From assembly GCA_937867305.1 (NCBI GenBank), contig CALMKJ010000085.1, positions 1 to 34,865 of the forward strand: a DNA stretch of 34,865 nt, read 5' to 3'. Origin of the DNA: an uncultured Ectothiorhodospiraceae bacterium (lineage in GTDB: Bacteria; Pseudomonadota; Gammaproteobacteria; JAABTG01). Of the stretch, positions 25,779 to 34,865 are shown one piece after another (positions within the stretch are counted from its first letter, which is position 1; each line of letters starts with the position of its first letter). A program made the position numbers and the translations under genes. The notes under the pieces were generated by a model. That model searched no databases and had not been told where the DNA came from. It saw only the letters and a program-made list of their open reading frames with translations.

Positions 25779-28679
25779 TCACGATTCCATCAGGCGGTGC
25801 CAGAGTGCGGTGACGTCTTCGCGCAGGCGGGCCAGGGCCTCGTCCTCGGGAACGACCGCCTGCTCGCCCTGCAGGGCCTGGGCGTGAGCCCTGGCCCGGA
25901 AGGCGAGATAGGCCTGGGTGAGCGTCGCGGCGTCGGTCGCCGGCAGGCAACCACTCGCCGTGAGTCCCTCGAGCAACCGCACGTTGTCGGTGAAGCGCAG
26001 GACCTCCGGATAGGTGTGGCCCCAGCGCAACGCGAGATATTGCACCAAAAACTCGATGTCCGCGATACCGCCGCGGTCCTGCTTCAGGTCCAGCCGGCCC
26101 GTGCCCCCGGCGGTGAGGTGCTGGCGCATCTTCTCGCGCATCGCCCGCACCTCCCCCCGCAGTGCCTCCGGGTCCCGGGGGCGCGTGAGCGCCGCGAGGC
26201 GAGCGGCCTCGAAGCGGGCCACGAACGCCGGCTCCCCGGCGACGGCCCGGGCGCGCACCAGCGCCTGGTGCTCCCAGGTCCAGGCCTCCTCCCGCTGGTA
26301 GGACTCGAAGGCGTCCATGCTGCTCACCAGCAGCCCCGAGGCGCCGCTCGGGCGCAGCCGCGTGTCCACCTCGTACAGCACCCCGGCGCTGGTGCGGGTG
26401 GTCAGGAAATGCACGATCCGGGCGCCCAGGCGGGCGAAGAACACGGAGTTCGGTACGGAGGGCTCGCCGTCGGTGTGCGCGTCCTCCCCGGAGCTCGTGT
26501 GCAGGAACACGAGGTCCAGGTCGGACCCGTACCCGAGCTCGAGCCCCCCCAGCTTGCCGTAGGCGATGACCCCGAAGGACGGGGACTCCCAGGCGCCCCC
26601 GACCCGGCAGCGGGGCCTCCCGTGGCGGGCGACGAGGTCCCGCCAGGCGAGCTCGAGCACCTGCGCGAGGATGGCCTCGGCGAGCCAGGTCAGGTGGTCG
26701 CTCACCACCATCAGGCGCAGGGCGTGGGCCACGTCCGCCGCAGCGATGCGCAACACCTGCGCCTGCTTGAACAGGCGCAGCGCGTCCATCTCCTCCTCCC
26801 CGTCGCCGGCGGGCACCCGGGCGAGCTGCTGGGCGAGCTCCCGGGCGAGCCCGTCGCGGCCGGGCGGTGCGTACAGGGTCGCGGGGTCGAGGAGCTCGTC
26901 GAGCAGGATCGGGTAGCGTGCCAGCTGCTCGGCGATCCAGGGGCTCGCGGCGCAGAGCCGCACCAGCCGCTCCAGGGCGTCGGGGTGCTCGAGCAGGAGC
27001 GCCAGGTAGACGCTGCGCCGGGCGGTCGCCTCCAGCAGGGGGACCAGGCGGCGCAGGGTCTCGCCCGGGGCCGCCGTCGCCGCTGCCCCGGACAGCAAGC
27101 GGGGCATCAGGCGGTCGAGGCGCTCCCGGCCCTGGCGGCTCATCCACCGGACCGCGTGGCCGGAACGCAGGTCATCCAGGCGCTGGAGCGACTCGCGGGC
27201 CGGCGAGAAGCCGTGGTCAGTGAGCGTTCGCTCCGCGGCATCGTCTTGCAGGCGGCCGGCCCAGAGCAGGGACCAGGGGTCGTCGGGCGCGCCGCCGGAC
27301 GCCTGCGCCCCGGTGCTGAAGACACGCTGGAAATGGGCCTCGACGCGGTCGCGGTGCGCCTGCAGGACCCGGGAGAGTTCCTCCCATCCGCCGTGGCCCA
27401 GGGCGCAGGCGAGCCTCGCGCGCCCCAGGGGGTCGGTGGGCAGGGCCTGGGTCTGGCGGTCGTCGAGCGCCTGGAGCCGGTTCTCGGCCCGGCGCAGGAA
27501 CGTGTAGGCGGCGGCGAGCTCGCGGACCGTCTCCCCGGGCAGGTCCCCGCGATCGCCGAGGGCGGCGAGGGTCGCCAGCAGGCCCCGGCTGCGCAGGGCG
27601 GGCTCCCGGCCCCCGCGGATCAACTGGAAGACCTGGACGATGAACTCCACCTCCCGGATCCCCCCCGGTCCGAGCTTCAGGTCGTCCCCCATCCCCTTCC
27701 GCGCGACCTCCTGGGCCACCAAGGCCTTCATCTCCCGCAGCGACTCGATCGCCCCGAAGTCGAGATAGCGCCGGTACACGAAGGGCCGCAGCGCCGCCAG
27801 CAGGCGCTCGCCGGCCGCCAGGTCGCCCGCCACCGGGCGGGCCTTGATCAGGGCGTAGCGCTCCCACTCCCGGCCGTGGCCCTGGTAGTAGGCCTCCATC
27901 CCGTCGAAGGTCATCACCAGGGGGCCGGAGCCCCCGAAGGGGCGCAGGCGCATGTCCACCCGGAAGACGAAACCGTCGGGCGTGCGCTCCCCGAGGACCG
28001 TGATCAGGCGCTGACCGAGGCGCACGAAATATTCGACGCTGGAGAGGTCCCGGCGGCCGCCGGTGGTCCGCCCGTCTTCCGGGATCGCGAACACCAGGTC
28101 CACGTCGGAAGAGAAGTTGAGCTCCTCGCCCCCGAGCTTGCCCATGGCGAGAACGACCAGCCGCTGGGGCCGGCCGTCCGGCGCCCGGGGCTCCCCGAGG
28201 TCCCGGGACTGGGCCGCGTGCAGCCAACCGAGCGCCCCGTCGATGACCGCGTCGGCCAGGCCGGAGAGGTCCCGGAGCGTCTCGGCGAGGTCGGCGCGCC
28301 CCGTGAGGTCCCGCCACGCGATCCGGACCATCTCCCGCGCCCGCAGCCGGCGAAGCGCGGCTTTCAGGCCCGCTTCGTCACCCGCGCGGGCGAGGGCGGC
28401 CGCCACGCGCCGCGGGTAGGCCCCGGCCCGGTACGGGGCCGTGAGGTCGCCGCTCGCGGAGAGGTCGTGGAGGAGCTCCGGGTGGCGGATGCAGGTGAGC
28501 GCCGCGAAGTCGCTGAGCGCCCAGACCACCCGGCGCTCCGCGGCCACCGCGCCGCCCCCGGCGAGCGGGGGCAGGCCGGCGGAGAGGAAGGCCTCGGCGC
28601 AGGCATGCTCGCGCTCCTCGGCCAGTCGGGCGAGCTCCGGGGTCAACCCTGGCAGCAGGGTCCCTTCCTCGGTCTGCAT
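25779..28679 (-). CDS. glnE: Bifunctional glutamine synthetase adenylyltransferase/adenylyl-removing enzyme
   Basis: 966 residues. GlnE attaches AMP to glutamine synthetase when nitrogen is plentiful and removes it when nitrogen is scarce, under PII control. Two nucleotidyltransferase modules are visible: MGKLGGEELNFSSDVDLVF (about 180-195, de-adenylylating half) and YGKLGGLELGYGSDLDLVF (about 700-720, adenylylating half), each with the Asp-x-Asp metal site. I chose ATG 28679; a TTG six codons upstream lies in the groEL terminator T-tract. Only 16 bases separate that tract from the start codon, so the promoter is not obvious. Confidence 0.97.
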   Translation of the reverse strand: MQTEEGTLLPGLTPELARLAEEREHACAEAFLSAGLPPLAGGGAVAAERRVVWALSDFAALTCIRHPELLHDLSASGDLTAPYRAGAYPRRVAAALARAGDEAGLKAALRRLRAREMVRIAWRDLTGRADLAETLRDLSGLADAVIDGALGWLHAAQSRDLGEPRAPDGRPQRLVVLAMGKLGGEELNFSSDVDLVFAIPEDGRTTGGRRDLSSVEYFVRLGQRLITVLGERTPDGFVFRVDMRLRPFGGSGPLVMTFDGMEAYYQGHGREWERYALIKARPVAGDLAAGERLLAALRPFVYRRYLDFGAIESLREMKALVAQEVARKGMGDDLKLGPGGIREVEFIVQVFQLIRGGREPALRSRGLLATLAALGDRGDLPGETVRELAAAYTFLRRAENRLQALDDRQTQALPTDPLGRARLACALGHGGWEELSRVLQAHRDRVEAHFQRVFSTGAQASGGAPDDPWSLLWAGRLQDDAAERTLTDHGFSPARESLQRLDDLRSGHAVRWMSRQGRERLDRLMPRLLSGAAATAAPGETLRRLVPLLEATARRSVYLALLLEHPDALERLVRLCAASPWIAEQLARYPILLDELLDPATLYAPPGRDGLARELAQQLARVPAGDGEEEMDALRLFKQAQVLRIAAADVAHALRLMVVSDHLTWLAEAILAQVLELAWRDLVARHGRPRCRVGGAWESPSFGVIAYGKLGGLELGYGSDLDLVFLHTSSGEDAHTDGEPSVPNSVFFARLGARIVHFLTTRTSAGVLYEVDTRLRPSGASGLLVSSMDAFESYQREEAWTWEHQALVRARAVAGEPAFVARFEAARLAALTRPRDPEALRGEVRAMREKMRQHLTAGGTGRLDLKQDRGGIADIEFLVQYLALRWGHTYPEVLRFTDNVRLLEGLTASGCLPATDAATLTQAYLAFRARAHAQALQGEQAVVPEDEALARLREDVTALWHRLMES

Positions 28680-28695
28680 GAGCGCGACACTCCCC

Positions 28696-28722
28696 AAAAA
28701 AAACCCCGCCGGGGGGCGGGGT
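28696..28722 (-). terminator. Rho-independent terminator after groEL
   Basis: On the minus strand ACCCCGCC and GGCGGGGT form a perfect 8-bp stem with a 4-base loop, followed directly by eight T residues. Classic intrinsic terminator for groES-groEL. Confidence 0.92.
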
Positions 28723-28736
28723 CGGCTCGGCGAGAA

Positions 28737-28762
28737 GGGGCCGGTGGCTGAGCACCGGCCCC
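28737..28762 (-). terminator. Second hairpin between groEL and its terminator
   Basis: GGGGCCGGTG and CACCGGCCCC form a perfect 10-bp stem with a 6-base loop, 11 bases after the groEL stop. It has no T-tract of its own; it may stabilise the 3' end or aid the terminator at 28696-28722. Confidence 0.6.
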
Positions 28763-28773
28763 GCCCCTGCCGA

Positions 28774-30468
<1,695 letters not shown>

Positions 30469-30759
30469 TTATCCCTCGATGACCGCCATGATGTCGTCCT
30501 CGCGCATGACGAGGAGGTCCTTGCCGTCAACCTTGACCTCGGTGCCGGAGTACTTGCCGAACAGCACCTTGTCGCCCGGCTTGACGTCCAGGGGGCGCAG
30601 CTCCCCGCTGTCGAGCAGCTTGCCGTTGCCGGCGGCGACCACCTCGCCCCGGATGGGCTTCTCGGCCGCGGTGTCGGGGATCACGATCCCCCCGGGCGAG
30701 GTCCGCTCTTCTTCCGTGCGCTTGACGATGACGCGGTCGTGTAGAGGGCGCAGTTTCAT
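30469..30759 (-). CDS. groES: Co-chaperonin GroES (Hsp10)
   Basis: 96 residues: [14 protein letters not shown], the mobile loop region [15 protein letters not shown] (GroEL contact, about 17-31) and [18 protein letters not shown]. Forms the heptameric lid of the GroEL chamber. AGGAGG lies seven bases before the ATG. First gene of the groESL operon under CIRCE control. Confidence 0.99.
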   Translation of the reverse strand: MKLRPLHDRVIVKRTEEERTSPGGIVIPDTAAEKPIRGEVVAAGNGKLLDSGELRPLDVKPGDKVLFGKYSGTEVKVDGKDLLVMREDDIMAVIEG

Positions 30760-30815
30760 CGAACAGCCTCCTGATGAGTTGTCCTGAGCGTTTTCTGGGA
30801 ATCTTCGGGGGATTG

Positions 30816-30842
30816 TTAGCGCTCACCCGATGCGAGTGCTAA
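30816..30842 (-). promoter_or_regulatory. CIRCE operator (HrcA binding site)
   Basis: Minus strand reads TTAGCACTC, nine bases, GAGCGCTAA; one base differs from the consensus inverted repeat TTAGCACTC-N9-GAGTGCTAA. It overlaps the end of the -10 box of the groES promoter and lies in the leader, where HrcA repressor blocks transcription in the absence of heat shock. hrcA is not in the window. Confidence 0.92.
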
Positions 30843-30869
30843 TCATAGGGGCGCCCCGGCGGCTGTCAA
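30842..30869 (-). promoter_or_regulatory. groESL sigma70-type promoter
   Basis: TTGACA (30869-30864), a 16-base spacer, then TATGAT (30847-30842). Housekeeping-type promoter combined with CIRCE, so heat control is probably by HrcA; I see no sigma32 pattern. The leader to groES is about 75 bases. Confidence 0.82.
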
Positions 30870-30948
30870 GGCCGGGACTGCGCGAGGGCTTGCGGTTCCG
30901 TGCCTGGACTCGTACCGTCCGTCGAATCGCCTGAGCTCTGGCGGGGTC

Positions 30949-30979
30949 GCGAGCCGGCCCCGCGCAGGGCCCGGCTCGC
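30949..30979 (+). other. Hairpin in the region upstream of dsbD
   Basis: GCGAGCCGG and CCGGCTCGC form a perfect 9-bp stem with a 13-base loop, ending 26 bases before the dsbD start. No T-tract follows, so it is not a normal terminator; it may be a leader structure or simply GC-rich sequence. Confidence 0.35.
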
Positions 30980-31005
30980 GTCGACGACAGCTTGAGCGCA
31001 CCCCG

Positions 31006-33276
31006 ATGAAGAGACTGCTGCGGTCCCTGATCCTGCTCGGGCTCCTGCCCGGTCCCCTCGCTGCCACCGGCGCCGAGCTGCTCCCGCCGGACCAGGCCTT
31101 CAGGGTCAGCGCCCGCGGCACTCCCGGCGGGGTGCGCCTCGAGTGGTCCATCGCGAGCGGCTACTACCTCTATCGGGACAAGTTCCGCGTGCACTCCGCC
31201 GAACCCACGGTGGTCGCCGGCGAGCTGTCCCTGCCCGCGGGCGTCCCCAAGGAGGACCCCTTCTTCGGCAAGCTCGAGACGTACCGGGAGAAGGTCGTCA
31301 TCGAGGTCCCGCTGGAGCGCCCGGCCGACGTCACCCAGGCTGCGCTCCAGATCACCAGCCAGGGCTGCTCCGACGTGGGGATCTGCTACCCGCCCCAGAC
31401 GCGGACCCTCCGGGTGGACCTGCCCACCCCCGCTTCCCCATCCGCGGCGGCGCCGGCGGGCAGCGGGGCCAGCGCCCTCAAGACCCTCGCGGGCCTGGGG
31501 CAGCCCCGGTCCCTGAACGACGGGGGAGACGAATTCCTCGAGCCGGACCAGGCCTTCCGCTATTCGGCCGAGACGAGGGACGGCGCGGTGGTGGCGCGCT
31601 GGGAGGTCGCCGACCGCTACTACCTCTACCGCGACCGGTTCAGGTTCGCCGTGCGCGACGGGTCGGGCGTGACCCTGGGCGCGCCGGTCTTTCCGGCAGG
31701 GAAGATGAAGGACGACCTCACCTTCGGGCGGGTGGAGGTCTATCACCACGGCGTCGAGGTCCGGGTGCCCCTCGCCTCGGGCCGGGCGGGCGACGGGTTC
31801 GAGCTGGAGGTGGGCTTCCAGGGGTGTGCCGAGGCCGGGATCTGTTACCCCCCGATGGTCAGGAAGACCGCTTTGAAGGTGCCGGCGGGCGGGGTGACGC
31901 CGGCAGCGTCGCCTGCGCCCGAAGCGGGGGGGTATCCGGCGGAGCCGGTCTCCGAGCAGGACCGGCTCGCCGCGCGGCTCGCCGGCGAGAGTGGCTGGGT
32001 GACCTCCCTCCTGCTGTTCGGCGTGGGTCTCCTGCTCGCCTTCACGCCCTGCGTCTTCCCGATGATCCCGATCCTCTCGGGAATCATCGTCGGGCAGGGC
32101 AGCGGGCTCACCACCCGGCGGGCCTTCGTGCTGTCGCTCACCTATGTCCTCGCGATGTCGGTGACCTACACCATCGCCGGCGTGGTGGCGGGGCTCTTCG
32201 GCGCCAACCTCCAGGCCGCCCTGCAGAACCCGTGGGTCCTCTCGAGCTTCGCCCTGGTGTTCGTCCTGCTGGCGCTGTCGATGTTCGGGCTCTACGACCT
32301 CCAGCTGCCTTCCTCCTGGCAGTCGCGGCTCACCGAGCTCAGCAACCGCCAGCGCGGCGGTACCCTGGTCGGCGTGGCGGTGATGGGGCTGCTCTCGGCC
32401 CTCATCGTCGGTCCCTGTGTCGCCCCGCCCCTCGCCGGGGTCCTCATCTACATCGGGCAGACGGGTGACCCCTGGCTCGGGGGGCTGGCGCTGTTCTCCC
32501 TCAGCCTCGGCATGGGCGCGCCCCTGGTGGTGGTCGGGACCCTCGAGGGGAGATTCCTGCCCCGGGCCGGCGGCTGGATGAACGCGGTCAAGGCCGTATT
32601 CGGCGTGACGCTCCTCGGGGTGGCCGTCTTCCTCCTGGAGCGGGTGCTCCCGGGCTGGGTCGCCCTGCTCCTGTGGTCCGCGCTCTTCATGGTGTCGGCC
32701 GTCTACCTCGGGGCCCTCGAGCCCGTGAGCCACTTCACCAGCGGGCTCCGGCACCTCTGGAAGGGGCTCGGGCTCCTGCTGTTGGTCTACGGCGTGATCC
32801 TGATGGTCGCGGCGGCGAGCGGCGGCCACGACGTGCTCCGCCCGCTGCAGGGCCTCGGGTGGGGTGGCTCCGGTTCTTCCGCCGCCTCCGCCCCCGGCGG
32901 GGGGCACGCGGGGCTCGCGTTCGAGCGCGTGAAGGGGGTCGCGGGCCTCGGGGCGCAACTGGAGCGGGCGAAGGCGCAGGGCCGGCCGGTGATGCTGGAT
33001 TTCTACGCGGACTGGTGCGTCGCCTGCAAGGAACTGGAGAAGTACACCTTTGCCGAGAACGACGTGCGGCAGACCCTCGCAGGCGCGGTGCTGCTGCAGG
33101 CCGACGTGACCGCGAACGACGCCGAGGACCAGGCGCTCCTGAAATCCCTCGGGCTGATCGGCCCCCCCGCGATCCTCTTCTTCGGCCCGGACGGGGTGGA
33201 ACGCCGCGGGTACCGGCTGGTCGGCTTCAAGCCCGCCGCGGAATTCCAGCCCCATGCGGCGAGGGCCCTGCGCTGA
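31006..33276 (+). CDS. dsbD: Thiol:disulfide interchange protein DsbD with duplicated alpha domain
   Basis: 756 residues; DsbD is usually near 560-620. It carries electrons from cytoplasmic thioredoxin to periplasmic partners. A signal peptide (about 1-22) is followed by two DsbD-alpha domains in tandem. The first (24-140) has Cys121 and Cys127 in CSDVGICYPP. The second (176-293) has Cys274 and Cys280 in CAEAGICYPP. The membrane domain has Cys349 (FTPCVFPM) and Cys471 (VGPCVAPP). The C-terminal thioredoxin-like domain has WCVAC (Cys671, Cys674). All redox cysteines are therefore present, plus one extra pair. The gene is divergent from groES and 93 bases before aroQ. Confidence 0.95.
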   Translation: MKRLLRSLILLGLLPGPLAATGAELLPPDQAFRVSARGTPGGVRLEWSIASGYYLYRDKFRVHSAEPTVVAGELSLPAGVPKEDPFFGKLETYREKVVIEVPLERPADVTQAALQITSQGCSDVGICYPPQTRTLRVDLPTPASPSAAAPAGSGASALKTLAGLGQPRSLNDGGDEFLEPDQAFRYSAETRDGAVVARWEVADRYYLYRDRFRFAVRDGSGVTLGAPVFPAGKMKDDLTFGRVEVYHHGVEVRVPLASGRAGDGFELEVGFQGCAEAGICYPPMVRKTALKVPAGGVTPAASPAPEAGGYPAEPVSEQDRLAARLAGESGWVTSLLLFGVGLLLAFTPCVFPMIPILSGIIVGQGSGLTTRRAFVLSLTYVLAMSVTYTIAGVVAGLFGANLQAALQNPWVLSSFALVFVLLALSMFGLYDLQLPSSWQSRLTELSNRQRGGTLVGVAVMGLLSALIVGPCVAPPLAGVLIYIGQTGDPWLGGLALFSLSLGMGAPLVVVGTLEGRFLPRAGGWMNAVKAVFGVTLLGVAVFLLERVLPGWVALLLWSALFMVSAVYLGALEPVSHFTSGLRHLWKGLGLLLLVYGVILMVAAASGGHDVLRPLQGLGWGGSGSSAASAPGGGHAGLAFERVKGVAGLGAQLERAKAQGRPVMLDFYADWCVACKELEKYTFAENDVRQTLAGAVLLQADVTANDAEDQALLKSLGLIGPPAILFFGPDGVERRGYRLVGFKPAAEFQPHAARALR

Positions 33277-33369
33277 CGTGAGGCCGGGGGTGGCGGCGCC
33301 AAAGATCTGCTATCCTGCCGACAAAACCCCACAACTTGCCGCCCCAGGCGAGGCTCCGGACAGGTCCCG

Positions 33370-33819
33370 ATGGCCCGGATTCTGGTCCTCCATGGCCCCA
33401 ATCTCAATCTCCTCGGTGCCCGGGAGCCCGACCACTATGGCTCGGAGTCCCTCGCCTCGATCGACGCGGCGCTTCAGCGGCGTGCCGGCGAGGCCGGCCA
33501 CGAGCTGGTGTGCTTCCAGTCCAACGCCGAGCACGAGCTGGTGGAGCGCATCCACCAGGCGGGCCGCGAGGGCGTGGGCTTCATCGTGATCAACCCGGCC
33601 GCCTTCACGCACACCAGCGTCGCCCTGCGCGACGCCCTGCTCGGGGTGGGGATCCCGTTCATCGAGGTTCACCTATCGAACGTGTACCGGCGGGAACGAT
33701 TCCGCCATCGATCCTATTTCTCTGACGTCGCCGTCGGCGTGATCACGGGCTTGGGGTCCCAGGGCTACGCACTTGCCCTGGAGGCCGCGCTCGCCCGGCT
33801 CGCGCCTGCGGCGCCGTGA
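33370..33819 (+). CDS. aroQ: 3-dehydroquinate dehydratase, type II
   Basis: 149 residues, the normal size. Third step of the shikimate pathway (3-dehydroquinate to 3-dehydroshikimate). Seen: [19 protein letters not shown] with active-site Arg18 and Tyr23, [10 protein letters not shown] with Asn75 and His81, and [17 protein letters not shown] with His101 and Arg112. It lies 13 bases before accB, the dsbD-aroQ-accB-accC order common in gammaproteobacteria. Confidence 0.98.
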   Translation: MARILVLHGPNLNLLGAREPDHYGSESLASIDAALQRRAGEAGHELVCFQSNAEHELVERIHQAGREGVGFIVINPAAFTHTSVALRDALLGVGIPFIEVHLSNVYRRERFRHRSYFSDVAVGVITGLGSQGYALALEAALARLAPAAP

Positions 33820-33832
33820 CGGGGTGCCAGGC

Positions 33833-34288
33833 ATGGACATCCGCAAGATCAAGAAACTCATCGAAGTGCTCGTCGAGTCGGACGTCGCCGAGATCGAGAT
33901 CCACGAGGGCGAGGAATCGGTGCGGGTGAGCCGCTTCGGGGCCCCCCCCGTCGCTGCCCTTGCGGGGCCGGCACAGGGCCTGGTTCCGGGCCCCGTCCCC
34001 GCGGCGCGGGCGGACGCCGCCCGGGCGGCCCCGGACGAGGTGGCGCTCCCCCCGGGGCGTGTGGTGACCTCTCCGATGGTCGGGACCTTCTACCGGTCCC
34101 CCTCGCCCGGGTCCAAGCCGTTCGTGGAACTGGGGCAGCGCGTGGCGGAACACGACGTGCTGTGCATCATCGAGGCGATGAAGATCCTGAACCAGATCGA
34201 GGCCGACGGCGCCGGCGTGGTCAAGGCCGTGCTGGTGGAGAACGGCCAGCCGGTCGAGTTTGGCCAACCGCTGTTCGTCATCGACTAG
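33833..34288 (+). CDS. accB: Biotin carboxyl carrier protein of acetyl-CoA carboxylase
   Basis: 151 residues starting [21 protein letters not shown] Pro/Ala-rich linker (about 40-75) leads to the biotinyl domain with [11 protein letters not shown] and the biotin-acceptor motif [11 protein letters not shown] (Lys117), then GQPLFVID at the end. It carries CO2 between AccC and AccAD in the first step of fatty acid synthesis. It is followed by accC 69 bases later. Confidence 0.98.
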   Translation: MDIRKIKKLIEVLVESDVAEIEIHEGEESVRVSRFGAPPVAALAGPAQGLVPGPVPAARADAARAAPDEVALPPGRVVTSPMVGTFYRSPSPGSKPFVELGQRVAEHDVLCIIEAMKILNQIEADGAGVVKAVLVENGQPVEFGQPLFVID

Positions 34289-34357
34289 GGCGGTCCGGCC
34301 CGGCCCGGGTGCGCTCGGGTACCCGTCGGTCCCGGCCCCATCTGCGGGAAGGCAGAC

Positions 34358-34865
34358 ATGTTCGAGAAAGTCGTCATCGCGAACCGTGGCGAGATCGCCC
34401 TGCGGATCCTGCGGGCCTGCCACCAGCTCGGCATCCGCACGGTCGCCGTGCACTCGACGGCGGACCGTGACCTGAAGCACGTGCGGCTCGCGGACGAGTC
34501 GGTGTGCATCGGGCCCCCGCCGGCGGTCGACAGCTACCTGAACATCCCCGCGGTCATCAGCGCGGCCGAAGTCACCGATGCCGAGGCGGTCCACCCGGGG
34601 TACGGCTTCCTCTCCGAGAACGCCGATTTCGCCGAGCGGGTGGAGCGTAGCGGCTTCGTCTTCATCGGGCCCCGGCCGGACACGATCCGGATGATGGGCG
34701 ACAAGATCTCGGCCATCGCGACGATGCGTGCGGCCGGGGTGCCCTGTGTCCCTGGCTCCGACGGCGCCCTCGGCCAGGACCCGGACGAGAACCTGCGGGT
34801 CGCGCGGGAGGTGGGCTACCCGGTGATCATCAAGGCCTCGGGGGGCGGCGGCGGCCGGGGCATGC
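34358..34865 (+). CDS. accC: Biotin carboxylase subunit of acetyl-CoA carboxylase (5' part)
   Basis: Starts ATG at 34358 with GGGAAGG six bases upstream and stays open to the window edge (169 complete codons of about 450 expected). The N-terminal preATP-grasp domain reads [20 protein letters not shown], with [10 protein letters not shown] and FIGP. The ATP-grasp glycine loop [13 protein letters not shown] begins at the edge. AccC carboxylates the biotin of AccB with ATP and bicarbonate. Confidence 0.97.
   Translation, partial: MFEKVVIANRGEIALRILRACHQLGIRTVAVHSTADRDLKHVRLADESVCIGPPPAVDSYLNIPAVISAAEVTDAEAVHPGYGFLSENADFAERVERSGFVFIGPRPDTIRMMGDKISAIATMRAAGVPCVPGSDGALGQDPDENLRVAREVGYPVIIKASGGGGGRGM

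Noticed and set aside
28680-28697. TTG start for glnE six codons upstream
   Set aside because: The codon lies in the terminator T-tract; the ATG at 28679 has GGGGAG ten bases upstream and is the better choice.
25797-28751. 984-codon open frame on the plus strand opposite glnE
   Set aside because: It is the mirror of a clear GlnE gene in GC-rich DNA; its product is low-complexity (Gly, Val, Glu, Arg, Gln-rich) with no recognisable domain.

Overview
The window looks like the replication-origin region of a high-GC gammaproteobacterial chromosome. I see the classic gene order rnpA-rpmH / dnaA-dnaN-recF-gyrB, a GyrB of 804 residues (the long, insertion-bearing Gram-negative form), lipid A and LPS-core genes, glnE-ilvE, and a dsbD-aroQ-accB-accC block. 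Base composition is very GC-rich and GTG starts are frequent. I cannot name the genus; a purple-sulfur-bacterium-like or pseudomonad-like lineage would fit.

Layout. (1) 1-98: a leftward promoter whose predicted leader is a heptanucleotide repeat array, facing a gene outside the window; comF diverges from it. (2) 968-7203, minus strand: dnaA, dnaN, recF and gyrB. The dnaA-dnaN gap is AT-rich with DnaA boxes (candidate oriC), and recF carries two parS (ParB-binding) palindromes. (3) 7291-11235, plus strand: rpmH, rnpA, yidD, yidC, mnmE, all overlapping or tightly packed. (4) 11265-12024, minus strand: a Phd/YefM-RelE/ParE type II toxin-antitoxin pair with a palindromic operator over its promoter. 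It sits where mnmG often follows in related genomes. (5) 12307-20221, plus strand: an envelope operon (rfbD, lpxL, a polysaccharide deacetylase, two GT4 glycosyltransferases, msbA, a GT9 heptosyltransferase), nearly every junction being a GTGA or TGATG overlap. Two mini-cistrons (21 and 4 codons) bridge two of these junctions. (6) 20237-24560: a minus-strand pair (O-antigen ligase/polymerase and a glycosyltransferase), diverging from a plus-strand pair (a paralogous glycosyltransferase and a sulfotransferase). (7) 24577-28679, minus strand: glnE, ilvE and a CHCC zinc-ribbon protein. (8) 28696-30869, minus strand: groES-groEL with a sigma70-type promoter, a CIRCE operator and a strong terminator. 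(9) 31006-34865, plus strand: dsbD (with a duplicated N-terminal domain), aroQ, accB and the 5' part of accC.

How the parts fit: DnaA, the DnaA boxes, DnaN, RecF, GyrB and the parS sites form the replication and segregation core. RpmH, RnpA, YidD, YidC and MnmE serve translation, RNA processing and membrane-protein insertion. The central 12 kb builds and exports lipid A/core saccharide: LpxL acylates lipid A, MsbA flips it, the glycosyltransferases extend it, the ligase joins a polymer, and the deacetylase and sulfotransferase probably modify sugars. I see no rRNA, tRNA, CRISPR array, insertion sequence or prophage. The least ordinary items are the repeat leader at the left edge, the parS sites inside recF, the duplicated DsbD alpha domain, the 15-bp repeat insertion in MnmE and the mini-cistrons in the LPS operon.
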